Assembly: GCA_020432105.1 (NCBI GenBank)
Contig: JAGQGZ010000010.1
Span: forward strand, 1-34,173
DNA length: 34,173 nucleotides
Direction: 5' to 3'
Source: Dehalococcoidia bacterium
GTDB lineage: Bacteria > Chloroflexota > Dehalococcoidia > Tepidiformales > Tepidiformaceae
The first letter of the stretch is position 1, and each line of letters starts with the position of its first letter. The notes beneath the pieces are model-generated. The model did not search any database and was not told the origin of the DNA. It worked only from the letters and a program-made list of their open reading frames with translations. Position numbers and translations under genes: made by a program. Of this stretch, positions 14,306 to 22,826 are shown in pieces.

Positions 14306-15337
14306 GTGCAAGCAGCTAAGTCCAGCGAACATCCCCCCCAACGGGCGTGGGATGCCGGACGCATCGCCGCCTACGTCCTCATGGCGCTCTTGATCCTGGT
14401 TCCTCTCGTCGTCTTCGGTCTTGCGGGCACCGATGCCACGGGGATCGATCTCAAGGGCGCGGCCGGCCCCATGGTGGCGTTTTCAGCCGGTGTGTTGTCA
14501 TTCGTTTCCCCCTGCGTGCTGCCCATCGTCCCGATCTTTGTAACGAATCTCGCCGGAGCTTCCGTAGACCGGGACGGCAACGTCACCGCCGGCCGCGGGA
14601 CCATGTTCAAACACGGCATCGCCTTCATGGCCGGCCACGCCACTTCCTTCATCATTCTCGGTGCGAGCGCTGGTCTCGTTGGCTTCTGGGTGCTGGACCA
14701 TCAGCGGGATCTCGAGCAGTGGTCGGGGCTGGTACTCCTCGTCCTCGGCGTACTCATTGTGCCCGAGTTCGGACGGCGCTCACTCGAACGCAGCCTCATC
14801 CTGCTGGTTGCCATCGCCGCTGTCTCGGTAGTCCTCATCAACGTCGCAGACGTCCGGGGCGACACCGTACGCACGCTCTTGCTCCTGCTCGCTATGACCG
14901 CTGTCTGGGCCAAGTTCTCCGGCTACCTGCCGGGAACATCGCTACTCATGCGGACCGTTCAGTTCAACCCCGCCGCACAGAAGTCCGCGAGTTTTGGCCG
15001 CTCGGCCGTAATTGGCAGTGCATTCGGCATCGGCTGGATTCCCTGCACGGGGCCCATCCTCGGCACCATCCTCACGCTTGCCGGGGCTTCCGCATCCGCC
15101 TGGACCGGCTCCTACCTGTTGCTGTCGTACTCACTTGGCCTGAGTATCCCGTTCCTGATCACCGCACTTGCCATCGAGGACGTCAGCTGGGGGATCAAGA
15201 AGATCAGGCCGCTGATGCCCGTGTTCGAAGTTGCGGCGGCAATCATGATCGTAAGCCTTGGGATCTTGCTCTTCTCCGGGCGCCTCACCCAGATTAATAG
15301 CTGGTTCGGGTTCGCCGACTTCAACCAGGGGCTTTAA
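14306..15337 (+). CDS. ccdA: Cytochrome c biogenesis protein CcdA/DsbD-type membrane electron carrier
   Basis: A 343-residue polytopic protein that carries electrons from cytoplasmic thioredoxin to exported thiol proteins. The two reactive cysteines are in the classic proline-rich motifs FVSPCVLPIVP (C70) and IPCTGPILG (C247), in the first and fourth helices of the CcdA core. About 40 residues precede the core, including an extra hydrophobic helix (21-40), and the middle loop carries additional hydrophobic segments, making it longer than a minimal CcdA. The start is GTG at 14306, with GGGGAGG upstream. The exported thioredoxin on the opposite strand is the likely partner. The stop TAA overlaps the stop of a tiny zinc-ribbon gene. 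Confidence 0.92.
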   Translation: MQAAKSSEHPPQRAWDAGRIAAYVLMALLILVPLVVFGLAGTDATGIDLKGAAGPMVAFSAGVLSFVSPCVLPIVPIFVTNLAGASVDRDGNVTAGRGTMFKHGIAFMAGHATSFIILGASAGLVGFWVLDHQRDLEQWSGLVLLVLGVLIVPEFGRRSLERSLILLVAIAAVSVVLINVADVRGDTVRTLLLLLAMTAVWAKFSGYLPGTSLLMRTVQFNPAAQKSASFGRSAVIGSAFGIGWIPCTGPILGTILTLAGASASAWTGSYLLLSYSLGLSIPFLITALAIEDVSWGIKKIRPLMPVFEVAAAIMIVSLGILLFSGRLTQINSWFGFADFNQGL

Positions 15338-15444
15338 TTCCCGGGCTTTGGTTTGTCCCACCCGTAACACTGCGGGCATAGCTCACCCTGGGGAAACCTG
15401 GTTCCACAGCGCGGACACGTCCGCAGGTGTTCGGGTTCCGGCAT
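15334..15444 (-). CDS. 36-residue zinc-ribbon protein
   Basis: The frame starts MPEPEHLRTCPRCGTRFPQG and ends CPQCYGWDKPKPGN. Two CPxC knuckles (CPRC and CPQC) separated by 12 residues form a minimal zinc ribbon. The ATG at 15444 lies two bases after the stop of the D-threonine-aldolase-like gene, so translation is probably coupled; the only purine-rich sequence is close to the ATG. The stop overlaps the ccdA stop as TTAA, the same four-base convergent geometry as five other gene pairs here, which argues that the frame is real. Its function is unknown. A role as a small nucleic-acid- or protein-binding zinc module is possible. Confidence 0.65.
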   Translation of the reverse strand: MPEPEHLRTCPRCGTRFPQGELCPQCYGWDKPKPGN

Positions 15445-15446
15445 CC

Positions 15447-16514
15447 CTATTTGAACCTGCGTGCGGCGAGAATCGGCCACTCATCGACCACTTCGCCGTC
15501 CCGAACCACGTGGTATGTGCTGTGGAGGTTGAGGGTGGTATCGCCGTGGCTGGGGATGATGGTCACCCGGTCGCCGGTCTTCAGGTTCGCCACTCGATCA
15601 CCGGTCAGGAAAGCATGTTCCTCGCTCAGTCGCGCGACCTTCAGCGTCCCGTCTTCCGACCTCGGTGGCCCAAACTCGTTCGTCAGCGATTTCATCCCGG
15701 CGTCACACACTGCGTAGCGGTCTTTGACGCCGACCACGGTGGTGAGCATCGAAAGGGCCGACGCAAACTTGCCCGGCAGGACATCCTGGTAGCGCCCATC
15801 CATGAATACGTAGGTCCCCGCCTGCACCTCGGTGACATGTGCGAAGTTCGCTGCGAGTTCGTGCGTACCGGTCCCCCCGACCGACACGATTTGCGGCGGA
15901 AGCCCGGCCTCGGCCAGCGCCTCGACATGCTCCCCGACGATGGTCAGCGCCGCGACAGCCTTCTCGTTGCGTTCTTCCGCGTTCTCTATGAGCACGGCGT
16001 GGCCTTCGTATCCCATGATCCCGCGGTAGTCGATACCAGCATCAATTAACGCTTGCGCGAGCCGCACAGTGTCGGCCGGGTCGGTCGTGCCACAGCGGTG
16101 CATGCCGCTATCGACCTCAATGATGGCCGCGGGGCGTTGGCCGGAGCGTGCCGCCCCCGCAGCCAACTCCTGCACGTTGAATTCCGACTCTACCGCAATG
16201 GTTATGTCCACTCCGCGGGCCAGAAGTGCCATCAATCGGTCGATCTTCACGGGGCCAACAACCTGGTTTGCCATCAGGATCGGTCCGAGCCCGGCATCCG
16301 CCAGTACCTCCGCCTCGCCCAGCTTCGCGACCGTGATTCCAATCGCACCAGCCTCAAGCTGGCGGCGCGCCACCTCCGGACATTTCGGAGTCTTGAAGTG
16401 CGGACGGAGGGAGGCAGAGGCCCCTTTCATGAACTCCGCCATCCGTGCAATGTTCGATTCGACCCGGTCGAGGTCGAGCAGCAGGCAGGGTGTATCCAGT
16501 TCGTCAATATGCAT
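15447..16514 (-). CDS. D-threonine aldolase / D-serine dehydratase-like PLP enzyme
   Basis: A fold-type III (alanine-racemase-like) PLP enzyme of 355 residues. The N-terminus [20 protein letters not shown] leads to the PLP Lys in [10 protein letters not shown] (K41). The C-terminal metal-binding pair is in [12 protein letters not shown] (H323, D325), as in D-threonine aldolases and DSD1-type D-serine dehydratases. The enzyme would cleave or dehydrate a beta-hydroxy D-amino acid with PLP and a divalent metal; the exact substrate is open. The ATG at 16514 has TAGAAT six bases upstream and no Shine-Dalgarno, suggesting a leaderless mRNA. A perfect 8-bp inverted repeat lies over the -35 region. 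Confidence 0.88.
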   Translation of the reverse strand: MHIDELDTPCLLLDLDRVESNIARMAEFMKGASASLRPHFKTPKCPEVARRQLEAGAIGITVAKLGEAEVLADAGLGPILMANQVVGPVKIDRLMALLARGVDITIAVESEFNVQELAAGAARSGQRPAAIIEVDSGMHRCGTTDPADTVRLAQALIDAGIDYRGIMGYEGHAVLIENAEERNEKAVAALTIVGEHVEALAEAGLPPQIVSVGGTGTHELAANFAHVTEVQAGTYVFMDGRYQDVLPGKFASALSMLTTVVGVKDRYAVCDAGMKSLTNEFGPPRSEDGTLKVARLSEEHAFLTGDRVANLKTGDRVTIIPSHGDTTLNLHSTYHVVRDGEVVDEWPILAARRFK

Positions 16515-16520
16515 GGCAGG

Positions 16521-16526
16521 ATTCTA
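16521..16526 (-). promoter_or_regulatory. -10 element of the aldolase gene (leaderless)
   Basis: TAGAAT on the minus strand ends six bases before the ATG at 16514. The expected -35 sequence is poor and is occupied by the inverted repeat at 16536-16557. Confidence 0.55.
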
Positions 16527-16535
16527 AGCCCTGGC

Positions 16536-16557
16536 GGCCTGCCCGATCTGGCAGGCC
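16536..16557. promoter_or_regulatory. Perfect inverted repeat GGCCTGCC-N6-GGCAGGCC between the aldolase and clpP
   Basis: Two 8-base arms with a 6-base spacer are centred at about -33 from the inferred leaderless start of the aldolase gene and about 79 bases before the clpP GTG. The size suits an operator. As RNA it would be a strong 8-bp hairpin in any longer transcript. No T-run follows on either strand, so it is unlikely to be a terminator. Confidence 0.5.
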
Positions 16558-16624
16558 CGGCTCTTTGCCTCAGGCGATGGTTGCCATGCACACTGGAGAG
16601 ACATTCCCCCCGAGGTGCCCGCTG

Positions 16625-17269
16625 GTGAGTATCGAGCAAGTACAGAACATCATGCCGTTCGTGATTGAATCGGACGGCCGCCGCGAGCGCGCCTACGACA
16701 TCTATTCGCTCTTGCTGAAGGAACGGATCGTCTTCCTCGGGACGCCGATCGACGCCATGGTCGCCAACAACATCGTTGCCCAGCTCCTCTATCTCGCCCG
16801 CGAGGACGATGAGAAGGACATCATGATGTACATCAACTGCCCCGGCGGGAGCGTTACCGCCGGGCTGGCGATCTACGACACGATGAGACTCATCAGGCCG
16901 GCTGTGAGCACCGTTTGCATCGGGCTCGCAGCGAGCATGGGCACGGTTCTCCTCACGTCGGGCGAACCCGGCAAGCGGCTCGCACTCCCACACTCCACCA
17001 TCCACCTCCACCAGGTGCTGGGTGGCGCCCAGGGCCAGGCGTCCGACATTGAAATCCAGGCGCGTGAAACCCTGCGTCTTCAGCGCGTACTCCGCGAGAT
17101 CATCCAGACCACGACGAAGCAGCCGATGGAGCGCATCGAACGTGACACGGACCGCGACTTCTGGCTCGATCCACCGGCCGCCAAGGACTACGGCCTGATC
17201 GACGACATCCTCATGCAACCGGGAGCACCGGTAGCGAACGTCGGCACGTCGGATAACGGGGTCAGCTAA
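16625..17269 (+). CDS. clpP: ATP-dependent Clp protease proteolytic subunit ClpP
   Basis: The serine protease subunit of the Clp machine; it assembles as a 14-mer and works with a Clp ATPase not found in this window. With the GTG at 16625 it has 214 residues. The catalytic triad is S104 ([11 protein letters not shown]), H129 ([10 protein letters not shown]) and D178 (ERDTDRDFW), with the same 25- and 49-residue spacing as E. coli ClpP. The GTG has GAGG nine bases upstream and fits the family N-terminus ([20 protein letters not shown]). An in-frame ATG at 16577 would add 16 residues. The stop overlaps the serS stop by four bases. Confidence 0.95.
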   Translation: MSIEQVQNIMPFVIESDGRRERAYDIYSLLLKERIVFLGTPIDAMVANNIVAQLLYLAREDDEKDIMMYINCPGGSVTAGLAIYDTMRLIRPAVSTVCIGLAASMGTVLLTSGEPGKRLALPHSTIHLHQVLGGAQGQASDIEIQARETLRLQRVLREIIQTTTKQPMERIERDTDRDFWLDPPAAKDYGLIDDILMQPGAPVANVGTSDNGVS

Positions 17270-18540
17270 GCGTTAGCAGGCTCTATGCGGGCAGTCCCTG
17301 CATACGGCCGCAGGACGGCCGGTACCTCGATGCTGCCGTCTTCCTGCTGATAGTTCTCCATTACCGCGACCAGGGTCCGCACAAGCCCCAATCCGCTGGC
17401 ATTGAGCATGTGCGGGAACCGGGTCGGTCCGCCGGCTTCGGAGCGATAGCGAATGTTCGCCCGCCGCGCCTGGAAATCGAGGCAATTCGAGGCTGAACTC
17501 ACCTCCAGCCATTCGTCGGCCCCGGGTGCGTGCATCTCAATATCGAACGTCCTGGTCGCGTTGAACCCCACGTCGGCAGAGCAGAGGGCGAGCACCCGGT
17601 AGGGAATCTCCAGTGCCTCTGGTAGCGACCGCGCCTGTTTCACCAGCCGGTCGAGTTCCGCTTCACTCTCCCCGGGCTCGCAATAGACGAACATCTCTAC
17701 TTTCTCGAACTGGTGGACTCGCTTGATTCCACGGACATCTCGTCCAGCGCTCATCTTCTCGCGGCGAAAGCAGGGTGTGTGTGCGGTCAGCCTCATGGGG
17801 AGCATGCCGGGCTCAATGATTTCATCCCGATAGAGGTTCACGAGGGCCACCTCGGCCGTCGGAATGAAGAAGTAGTCCTCTTCGTCGTCGTGATAGAGAT
17901 TGTCGCGGAACTTGGGAAGCTGACCAGACGCGATCAGGGATTCTTCGTTCAGCATGTAGGGCACGTAGGCCTCTTCAAATCCCTCCGCTACGTGCGAATT
18001 CAGCATCCACTGGATCAGCGCGCGATGCAGGCGGGCAACACCTCCCCGAAGCACAAAGAAGCGGCTCCCGGACATCTTCACACCACGTTCGAAATCGATG
18101 CCCCCCAGGAGTTCGCCGAGTTCCCAGTGGGGCCGGGGGGAGAATCCGAACGACCGCGGCTCCCCAACCGTCTCAACGACGACATTCTCGCTCTCGTCCT
18201 TACCAACAGGGACGGCCGGGTCCAGGACATTGGGGATCGTGAGGAGCAACTCATGGAGTGCGCTCTCAGTCTCCTTGAGGCTCGCCTCGGAGGTCTCGAG
18301 GAGCGTATTGACCTCGCGTTGCGACTCGATTCTCCGGTTCCGCTCGTCGGGATCCCTGGTCTGACCGATGAGTTTGCTGGCAGCATTACGATCCGCGCGC
18401 AGGGCTTCGACCTCCTGGATCGCGGCCCGACGCTGTTCGTCGAGGGAGATCACCCGGTCGAGGTCGACATCGGCGCCGCGGTTCGTCATGTCACGAGCTA
18501 CACGGTCGCGGTTTTCTCTGATGAACTGAGCGGTGAGCAC
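17266..18540 (-). CDS. serS: Seryl-tRNA synthetase
   Basis: A 424-residue class II synthetase charging tRNA-Ser. The N-terminal coiled-coil arm that grips the long variable arm of tRNA-Ser occupies about residues 25-100 ([20 protein letters not shown] onward). The catalytic domain shows motif 2 ([20 protein letters not shown], then [10 protein letters not shown]) and motif 3 near the end ([16 protein letters not shown]). The start is GTG at 18540, three bases after the stop of the Nudix gene, with GGAG 11 bases upstream. It is the last gene of a leftward greA-lysS-nudix-serS group. Confidence 0.95.
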   Translation of the reverse strand: MLTAQFIRENRDRVARDMTNRGADVDLDRVISLDEQRRAAIQEVEALRADRNAASKLIGQTRDPDERNRRIESQREVNTLLETSEASLKETESALHELLLTIPNVLDPAVPVGKDESENVVVETVGEPRSFGFSPRPHWELGELLGGIDFERGVKMSGSRFFVLRGGVARLHRALIQWMLNSHVAEGFEEAYVPYMLNEESLIASGQLPKFRDNLYHDDEEDYFFIPTAEVALVNLYRDEIIEPGMLPMRLTAHTPCFRREKMSAGRDVRGIKRVHQFEKVEMFVYCEPGESEAELDRLVKQARSLPEALEIPYRVLALCSADVGFNATRTFDIEMHAPGADEWLEVSSASNCLDFQARRANIRYRSEAGGPTRFPHMLNASGLGLVRTLVAVMENYQQEDGSIEVPAVLRPYAGTARIEPANA

Positions 18541-18543
18541 GGA

Positions 18544-19050
18544 TTACAGCTCCAGGGCCGCATCGAGCGCCTGGAGGCCGAGCAGGCGCACGTCTTCGGC
18601 CACGGAAACGAGACTACCATCCGGCGCTTTCAGCGAGAACCGTGATTCAAGCACTGGCCGATCCACCCATTCGTGCGGTCCATGCGGTACGGCCGCCGTG
18701 AAGTCGACAGGCGCGACCGCAACCGTGAAGTACACATGGTCGATGTGTTGGTGGAAAGGCTGATCATCGCGAACGATGTCCTCCACCAGGATTACCGCCG
18801 GCGGCGGGAGTACGGCGGGAGATTCGAACTGCGGGAGACCAGGCGGGGGAATCACCCTGACGGCAAGGCCGGACTCCTCTCGCGCCTCACGGATAACTGC
18901 CTGAACGGGGTCTTCATTCGGTTCGCAATGCCCCCCCGGCGGCAGCCACATCCTGAGTCCCCGGTGCCATAGCAGCAGCGTTCGCTGGGCGTGGACTATG
19001 TACGCCGTTGCCGTGAAATGCCGCTCGAACCCGCTACCGGGCTCAGTCAT
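18544..19050 (-). CDS. Nudix hydrolase (intact box), in the lysS-serS operon
   Basis: A 168-residue Nudix hydrolase. The box GGHCEPNEDPVQAVIREAREESGL keeps Arg-Glu and the Glu-Glu pair of the consensus, so it should be catalytically active on a nucleoside-diphosphate-linked substrate. Upstream, AYIVHAQRTLLLWHRGLRMW forms the first strands of the fold. The ATG at 19050 overlaps the lysS stop region by eight bases, giving coupling, and the stop is three bases before serS. Its place between two tRNA synthetase genes suggests clean-up of an adenylated by-product, such as a diadenosine polyphosphate made by LysRS. That is an inference from context only. Confidence 0.88.
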   Translation of the reverse strand: MTEPGSGFERHFTATAYIVHAQRTLLLWHRGLRMWLPPGGHCEPNEDPVQAVIREAREESGLAVRVIPPPGLPQFESPAVLPPPAVILVEDIVRDDQPFHQHIDHVYFTVAVAPVDFTAAVPHGPHEWVDRPVLESRFSLKAPDGSLVSVAEDVRLLGLQALDAALEL

Positions 19051-20506
19051 GCTCACGCCGGTGCTGAGGAAAGAGGATGACGTCGCGGATAGAGGGCTGT
19101 TCGGTAAGGACCATAAGCAACCGGTCGATACCCATCCCGAATCCGCCGGTCGGGGGCATGCCGTGCTCCAGCGCGAAGAGAAAGTCCTCGTCCATGAGTT
19201 CGGCTTCGTCGTCACCCGCCGCTTGCAGCCGTAGCTGTTCTTCGAAGCGTTCCCGCTGGTCGATGGGGTCGTTGAGTTCCGAGTAGGCGTTCCCCAACTC
19301 GATCCCGCCGATAAATGGCTCGAAACGCTCGACGAAGCGAGGGTCGTCCGGCTTGCGCTTCGCAAGCGGCGAAAGCTCCACCGGATAGTCCATCAAGAAG
19401 GTGGGCTGGATGAGCCGGGGCTCAACATAGTGGGAGAGTGCGTGGTCAACGAGTTTGCCGTAGCCCGCGCCCGGATCCGGCTTCAGGCCGCGCGAATCCA
19501 GCTCAGCCCGCAGGGACTCCTCAGTCTCCAGTTGTTCGAGATCGATGCCTCCGTACTCCCGCAGGGCACCGGCCAATGTGATCCGTTCCCAGGGCGGGGT
19601 CAGGTCAATCTCATGGTCCCGGAAATTAAAGGCCATCTTCCCGGTCGCTTCTTCGGCCACCGTCGAGATCATCGACTCGACCATGGAGGCAACATCCCGG
19701 TAGTCGGCGTACGCCTGGTATGTCTCGAGCATCGTGAACTCGGGGTTGTGCCGGGTGCTGATCCCCTCGTTCCGAAAAATGCGCCCCAGTTCGTACACCC
19801 GGTCGAATCCACCGACGACCATCCGCTTCAGGTGCAGCTCCAGGCTGATCCGCAGATGTCGGTCCTCGTCGAGTGCATTGAAATGCGTCGTGAAGGGTCG
19901 CGCAGCTGCCCCGCCTGCCGATTCCTGGAGGATTGGTGTCTCCACCTCCAGGAACCCACGCTCATCCAGGAAACGACGAATGGCACTCACGGCCCGGCTG
20001 CGCGTCTGAAATACACGGCGCGTTTCCTCATTGGCCATCAAATCCAGGTAGCGACGGCGCTGCCGGGCTTCAACATCGGTCAGCCCGTGGTACTTCTCGG
20101 GGGGTGCTCGCATAGCCTTGGCGAGGATCGTCCAACCGGAAGCTGCGACGGTGGGCTGCCCGGTTCGGGTCCGCATCGTCGTCCCGGTCACCTCGACGAA
20201 GTCGCCGAGGTCGAGTAGTCCAAGAGCATCGAACTCATCGCCGAGTACGTTCTTGCGAAGAAGCACCTGGATGCTGCCGGAACCATCGCGCAGATCGGCG
20301 AACGCTGCTTTCCCCATATCCCGAAAGGCGACCAGCCGCCCGGACACGACCACGTGCGTCCCGTCCTCTGCTCCTGGCTGAAGCTCGGCCAGCTGCGCCG
20401 CTTCGGCCGCTGTGTGGGTCCGCGAGGCGCGAGCCGGATAGGGATCGCGACCACTGGCCCTCAGCTGCTGGAGCTTCCGAAGCCGCTGCTCCCAGAGCTC
20501 ATCCAT
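19043..20506 (-). CDS. lysS: Lysyl-tRNA synthetase, class II
   Basis: A 487-residue class II LysRS. The N-terminal OB-fold anticodon-binding domain (about residues 50-140, VVVSGRLVAFRDMGKAAFAD) is followed by the catalytic core with motif 2 (RVYELGRIFRNEGISTRHNPE) and motif 3 (GGFGMGIDRLLMVLT). The ATG at 20506 gives the N-terminus MDELWEQRLRKLQQLRASG. A TTG six bases upstream would add two residues. TAGATT ends six bases before the ATG and no Shine-Dalgarno is seen, so lysS probably has its own leaderless promoter although greA is only 42 bases upstream. Confidence 0.95.
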   Translation of the reverse strand: MDELWEQRLRKLQQLRASGRDPYPARASRTHTAAEAAQLAELQPGAEDGTHVVVSGRLVAFRDMGKAAFADLRDGSGSIQVLLRKNVLGDEFDALGLLDLGDFVEVTGTTMRTRTGQPTVAASGWTILAKAMRAPPEKYHGLTDVEARQRRRYLDLMANEETRRVFQTRSRAVSAIRRFLDERGFLEVETPILQESAGGAAARPFTTHFNALDEDRHLRISLELHLKRMVVGGFDRVYELGRIFRNEGISTRHNPEFTMLETYQAYADYRDVASMVESMISTVAEEATGKMAFNFRDHEIDLTPPWERITLAGALREYGGIDLEQLETEESLRAELDSRGLKPDPGAGYGKLVDHALSHYVEPRLIQPTFLMDYPVELSPLAKRKPDDPRFVERFEPFIGGIELGNAYSELNDPIDQRERFEEQLRLQAAGDDEAELMDEDFLFALEHGMPPTGGFGMGIDRLLMVLTEQPSIRDVILFPQHRREHD

Positions 20507-20512
20507 TGGCAA

Positions 20513-20518
20513 AATCTA
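20513..20518 (-). promoter_or_regulatory. -10 element of lysS (leaderless)
   Basis: TAGATT on the minus strand ends six bases before the ATG at 20506. A TTGCGA 19 bases further upstream (20538-20543) is a possible -35, though the spacing is long. Confidence 0.45.
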
Positions 20519-20548
20519 CCCTGTCCAGGCCGGTACTTCGCAATTCGT

Positions 20549-21022
20549 TCAGCCGATCTTCTTGAGCGTGATCTTGATGATGCCCCGCGGAACGTTGACT
20601 TCCACCCTGTCGCCCACACGCTTGCCCATCAATGCTGCGCCGATCGGGGATTCGTTCGAGATCTTCCCCTCGGCGGGTGCTGCCTCAGGGTGGCCCACGA
20701 TCGTATATGTACGATCCTGGCCGTCCTGTTCCACTGCCACCTGGCTGCCGAGAACCACGCGGTGGCTCTTCTGGACTTCCTTCTCATCAATGAGCACCGC
20801 GCGGCTAAGCACGTCCTCCAGCTCACGTATTCTGCCCTCAACACGGCCCTGTTCCTGCTTTGCGTCTTCATATTCCGCATCGTTTTGGCTGGTGCCCTGC
20901 TCGCGTGCCAGACGAATTTGCTCAGCGACAGCCCTGCGCTCCTTGAAGAGGTCCTCCAGTTCATTGGTAAGCCGCTGTTTGCCTTCAGGCGTCAGGGATA
21001 CAGTGTTATCAGACATAGTCAT
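20549..21022 (-). CDS. greA: Transcription elongation factor GreA
   Basis: The 157-residue factor that rescues backtracked RNA polymerase through its secondary channel. The N-terminal antiparallel coiled coil (about residues 10-77) carries the acidic tip residues in SQNDAEYEDAKQEQGRVEGR, in the usual place (NDAEYE). The C-terminal FKBP-like domain ends SPIGAALMGKRVGDRVEVNVP. Length matches the family. The start may be the ATG at 21022 or that at 21016; neither has a strong ribosome-binding site. It is the first gene of the leftward greA-lysS-nudix-serS group, and greA next to lysS is a common bacterial arrangement. Confidence 0.95.
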   Translation of the reverse strand: MTMSDNTVSLTPEGKQRLTNELEDLFKERRAVAEQIRLAREQGTSQNDAEYEDAKQEQGRVEGRIRELEDVLSRAVLIDEKEVQKSHRVVLGSQVAVEQDGQDRTYTIVGHPEAAPAEGKISNESPIGAALMGKRVGDRVEVNVPRGIIKITLKKIG

Positions 21023-21182
21023 ACATCCAGCCGGGAGGGTAGGGTCTGGCAAGGGTGCCAGCGACCATATGGTATGCCGGATAACGCACGCCTGCATCTT
21101 CACCAAATCTCACCCGGCGGTTTCTCTCTAGTCGCTGCACCGAGATAATCGCCGGAGCGGCACCGGTCGCTCGCGCCCCGCT

Positions 21183-22826
21183 ATGACCAATTCGCCAATC
21201 CCCTGGAACACCGGCCGCCCACGACGGGCACGCGGAGGGCCTGACTGGCCACGGATCGCGGCGTTCGGCGCGATGGCCATGGCTGTGGTGGTTTTCGGCT
21301 GGTTCGCGCTGAACTGGCTCGGTGGCTCCAGCTGTAACGACCCGTACTGCCCCACCTCAAACAGTGCCGATCCGCCCACGGGGTTCACGCTCGCCTCGGA
21401 CGTTTACGAGTTCTCCGGTGAGCCCATTGATATCCCCCCTGGGGCCGGGGTCGATATCACGGTCGAGCTGCGAAATGACGCCGACGTCTCCTCGGGCCTG
21501 AGCTTCTTCCAGTACCGCCAGGAGAGCCAGGGCTGGGAGCCGCTGGGAGCCGCAATGGTTGGGGCAGAGGGCAGGTTCGCCACCGGCCGCTTTTCGGACA
21601 CGCCGGCGATTATCGCCGTTATGCGCCGGCTCTCACCGGCAGGGAACGTCATCGCCTATCTTGACCCCGGCGAAACGCTCCATCCGGATGCCGCTGCGCT
21701 GGTCACCATCGTCCACACGCGCGACCTCCGGCCAGCGCCGGATGGCACGGTCGAGGGTACGATTTCACCGGCTCCGGCTGCCACAGACGCGACGCACATC
21801 CCCTCCATTGCCGCGGGCAACAGCGAGACGGGGACGCTCGCAAACCTCGACCAGATCCTTCGCGACGCCACCACGCGCTCGAACCACGTACGGGCAATCG
21901 CCACGCTTGTCCAGAACTCCGGGCTCCCGGGCATTGATATCTCGTACATGGACCTCCGTGCCGACCAGCGCAATTCGTTCGCCCTCTTTATCGAAGAACT
22001 CGCCAATGTGCTGCACACCGACTCCCGGCTGCTCACGGTCACGCTGCCGGCACCGGCACGCAACGGCGAGACCATCGCCGAAGGCGCCTACGACTGGACG
22101 GTTATCGGCAATGCGGCCGATGTCGTGCAGATGCGCCCGATCCGGGATCAGACGACGTACCGGGACGACATGACGGCGATTCTGAACTACCTGGCGCCTC
22201 GCATGCCCGCCTCTCGCCTTGCCCTCACGGTGACACCGCTGGCAGCCGAGAAGTCGGCCGAGGGTGTCGTCCCCCTCACCCTCACTCAGGCGATGACGAA
22301 AGCGACCCAGCTTCGCGTGGCCGGTGCCGCCCTGGCACCCAACGAGAACGTTGAGATCGTGGGCTTCAACATCGACCAGAATGAGGACCTCACGGGTCTC
22401 ATCTGGAGTGCCAATACGGCGACCGTCGCATTCACCTACAAGCTCGAAGGCAACCGGACGGTCTGGATCGAAAACGCCTTCAGCGTTGGCTTCAAGCTCG
22501 AGTTCGCTACCGAATGGGGGCTCGGCGGAATCGCTATCGAAAAGGCGAGCAACGACCCGTTCCTCGGCAACATCTGGCCCGCGATAGCTCCCTACGTTGA
22601 AACAGGGCAGCCGCTGCTACTCCAGCCAAATGCCACAGACCTTCAGCCGCGGTGGTCGGCCGAGGAAGGGCTGCTGGAAGGTGGCCAGCGAGGTGTCGTT
22701 CGCTGGACCGCCCCCGCGGAACCGGGAGCGTACACCGTGCGCCTCTCACTCAGCGATGGCGTTGTAACCTTCGAGAGTGGGATCAGGCTCGCCGTGGAAG
22801 AACGCGAAGAATCCGGCGGAGGCTAG
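21183..22826 (+). CDS. Membrane-anchored GH18-like protein lacking the catalytic Glu
   Basis: A 547-residue envelope protein. A basic N-terminus is followed by one anchor helix (about 22-47), an Ig-like region (about 75-190), a TIM-barrel region resembling glycoside hydrolase family 18/YaaH (about 215-475), and a C-terminal beta-sandwich-like tail. The barrel is recognised from GLPGIDISYMDLRADQRNSF, where GH18 enzymes read DGxDxDxE. Here the catalytic position (residue 256) is Met. Further support is the terminal strand ATEWGLGGIAIEKASND. It is probably a carbohydrate- or peptidoglycan-binding protein rather than a hydrolase. The ATG at 21183 has no clear ribosome-binding site. rsmD begins immediately after its stop. 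Confidence 0.65.
   Translation: MTNSPIPWNTGRPRRARGGPDWPRIAAFGAMAMAVVVFGWFALNWLGGSSCNDPYCPTSNSADPPTGFTLASDVYEFSGEPIDIPPGAGVDITVELRNDADVSSGLSFFQYRQESQGWEPLGAAMVGAEGRFATGRFSDTPAIIAVMRRLSPAGNVIAYLDPGETLHPDAAALVTIVHTRDLRPAPDGTVEGTISPAPAATDATHIPSIAAGNSETGTLANLDQILRDATTRSNHVRAIATLVQNSGLPGIDISYMDLRADQRNSFALFIEELANVLHTDSRLLTVTLPAPARNGETIAEGAYDWTVIGNAADVVQMRPIRDQTTYRDDMTAILNYLAPRMPASRLALTVTPLAAEKSAEGVVPLTLTQAMTKATQLRVAGAALAPNENVEIVGFNIDQNEDLTGLIWSANTATVAFTYKLEGNRTVWIENAFSVGFKLEFATEWGLGGIAIEKASNDPFLGNIWPAIAPYVETGQPLLLQPNATDLQPRWSAEEGLLEGGQRGVVRWTAPAEPGAYTVRLSLSDGVVTFESGIRLAVEEREESGGG

Noticed and set aside
14347-15297. A 316-codon plus-strand frame inside ccdA
   Set aside because: It is rich in Arg, His and Pro with no pattern, whereas the other frame holds both CcdA cysteine motifs and has a good ribosome-binding site.
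15447-16514. Alanine racemase
   Set aside because: The C-terminal PSHGD metal site and the RPHFKT lysine context fit D-threonine aldolase/D-serine dehydratase-like enzymes, and the racemase C-terminal domain is absent.
16536-16557. Intrinsic terminator between the aldolase and clpP
   Set aside because: The hairpin lies between divergent starts and has no T-run on either strand.
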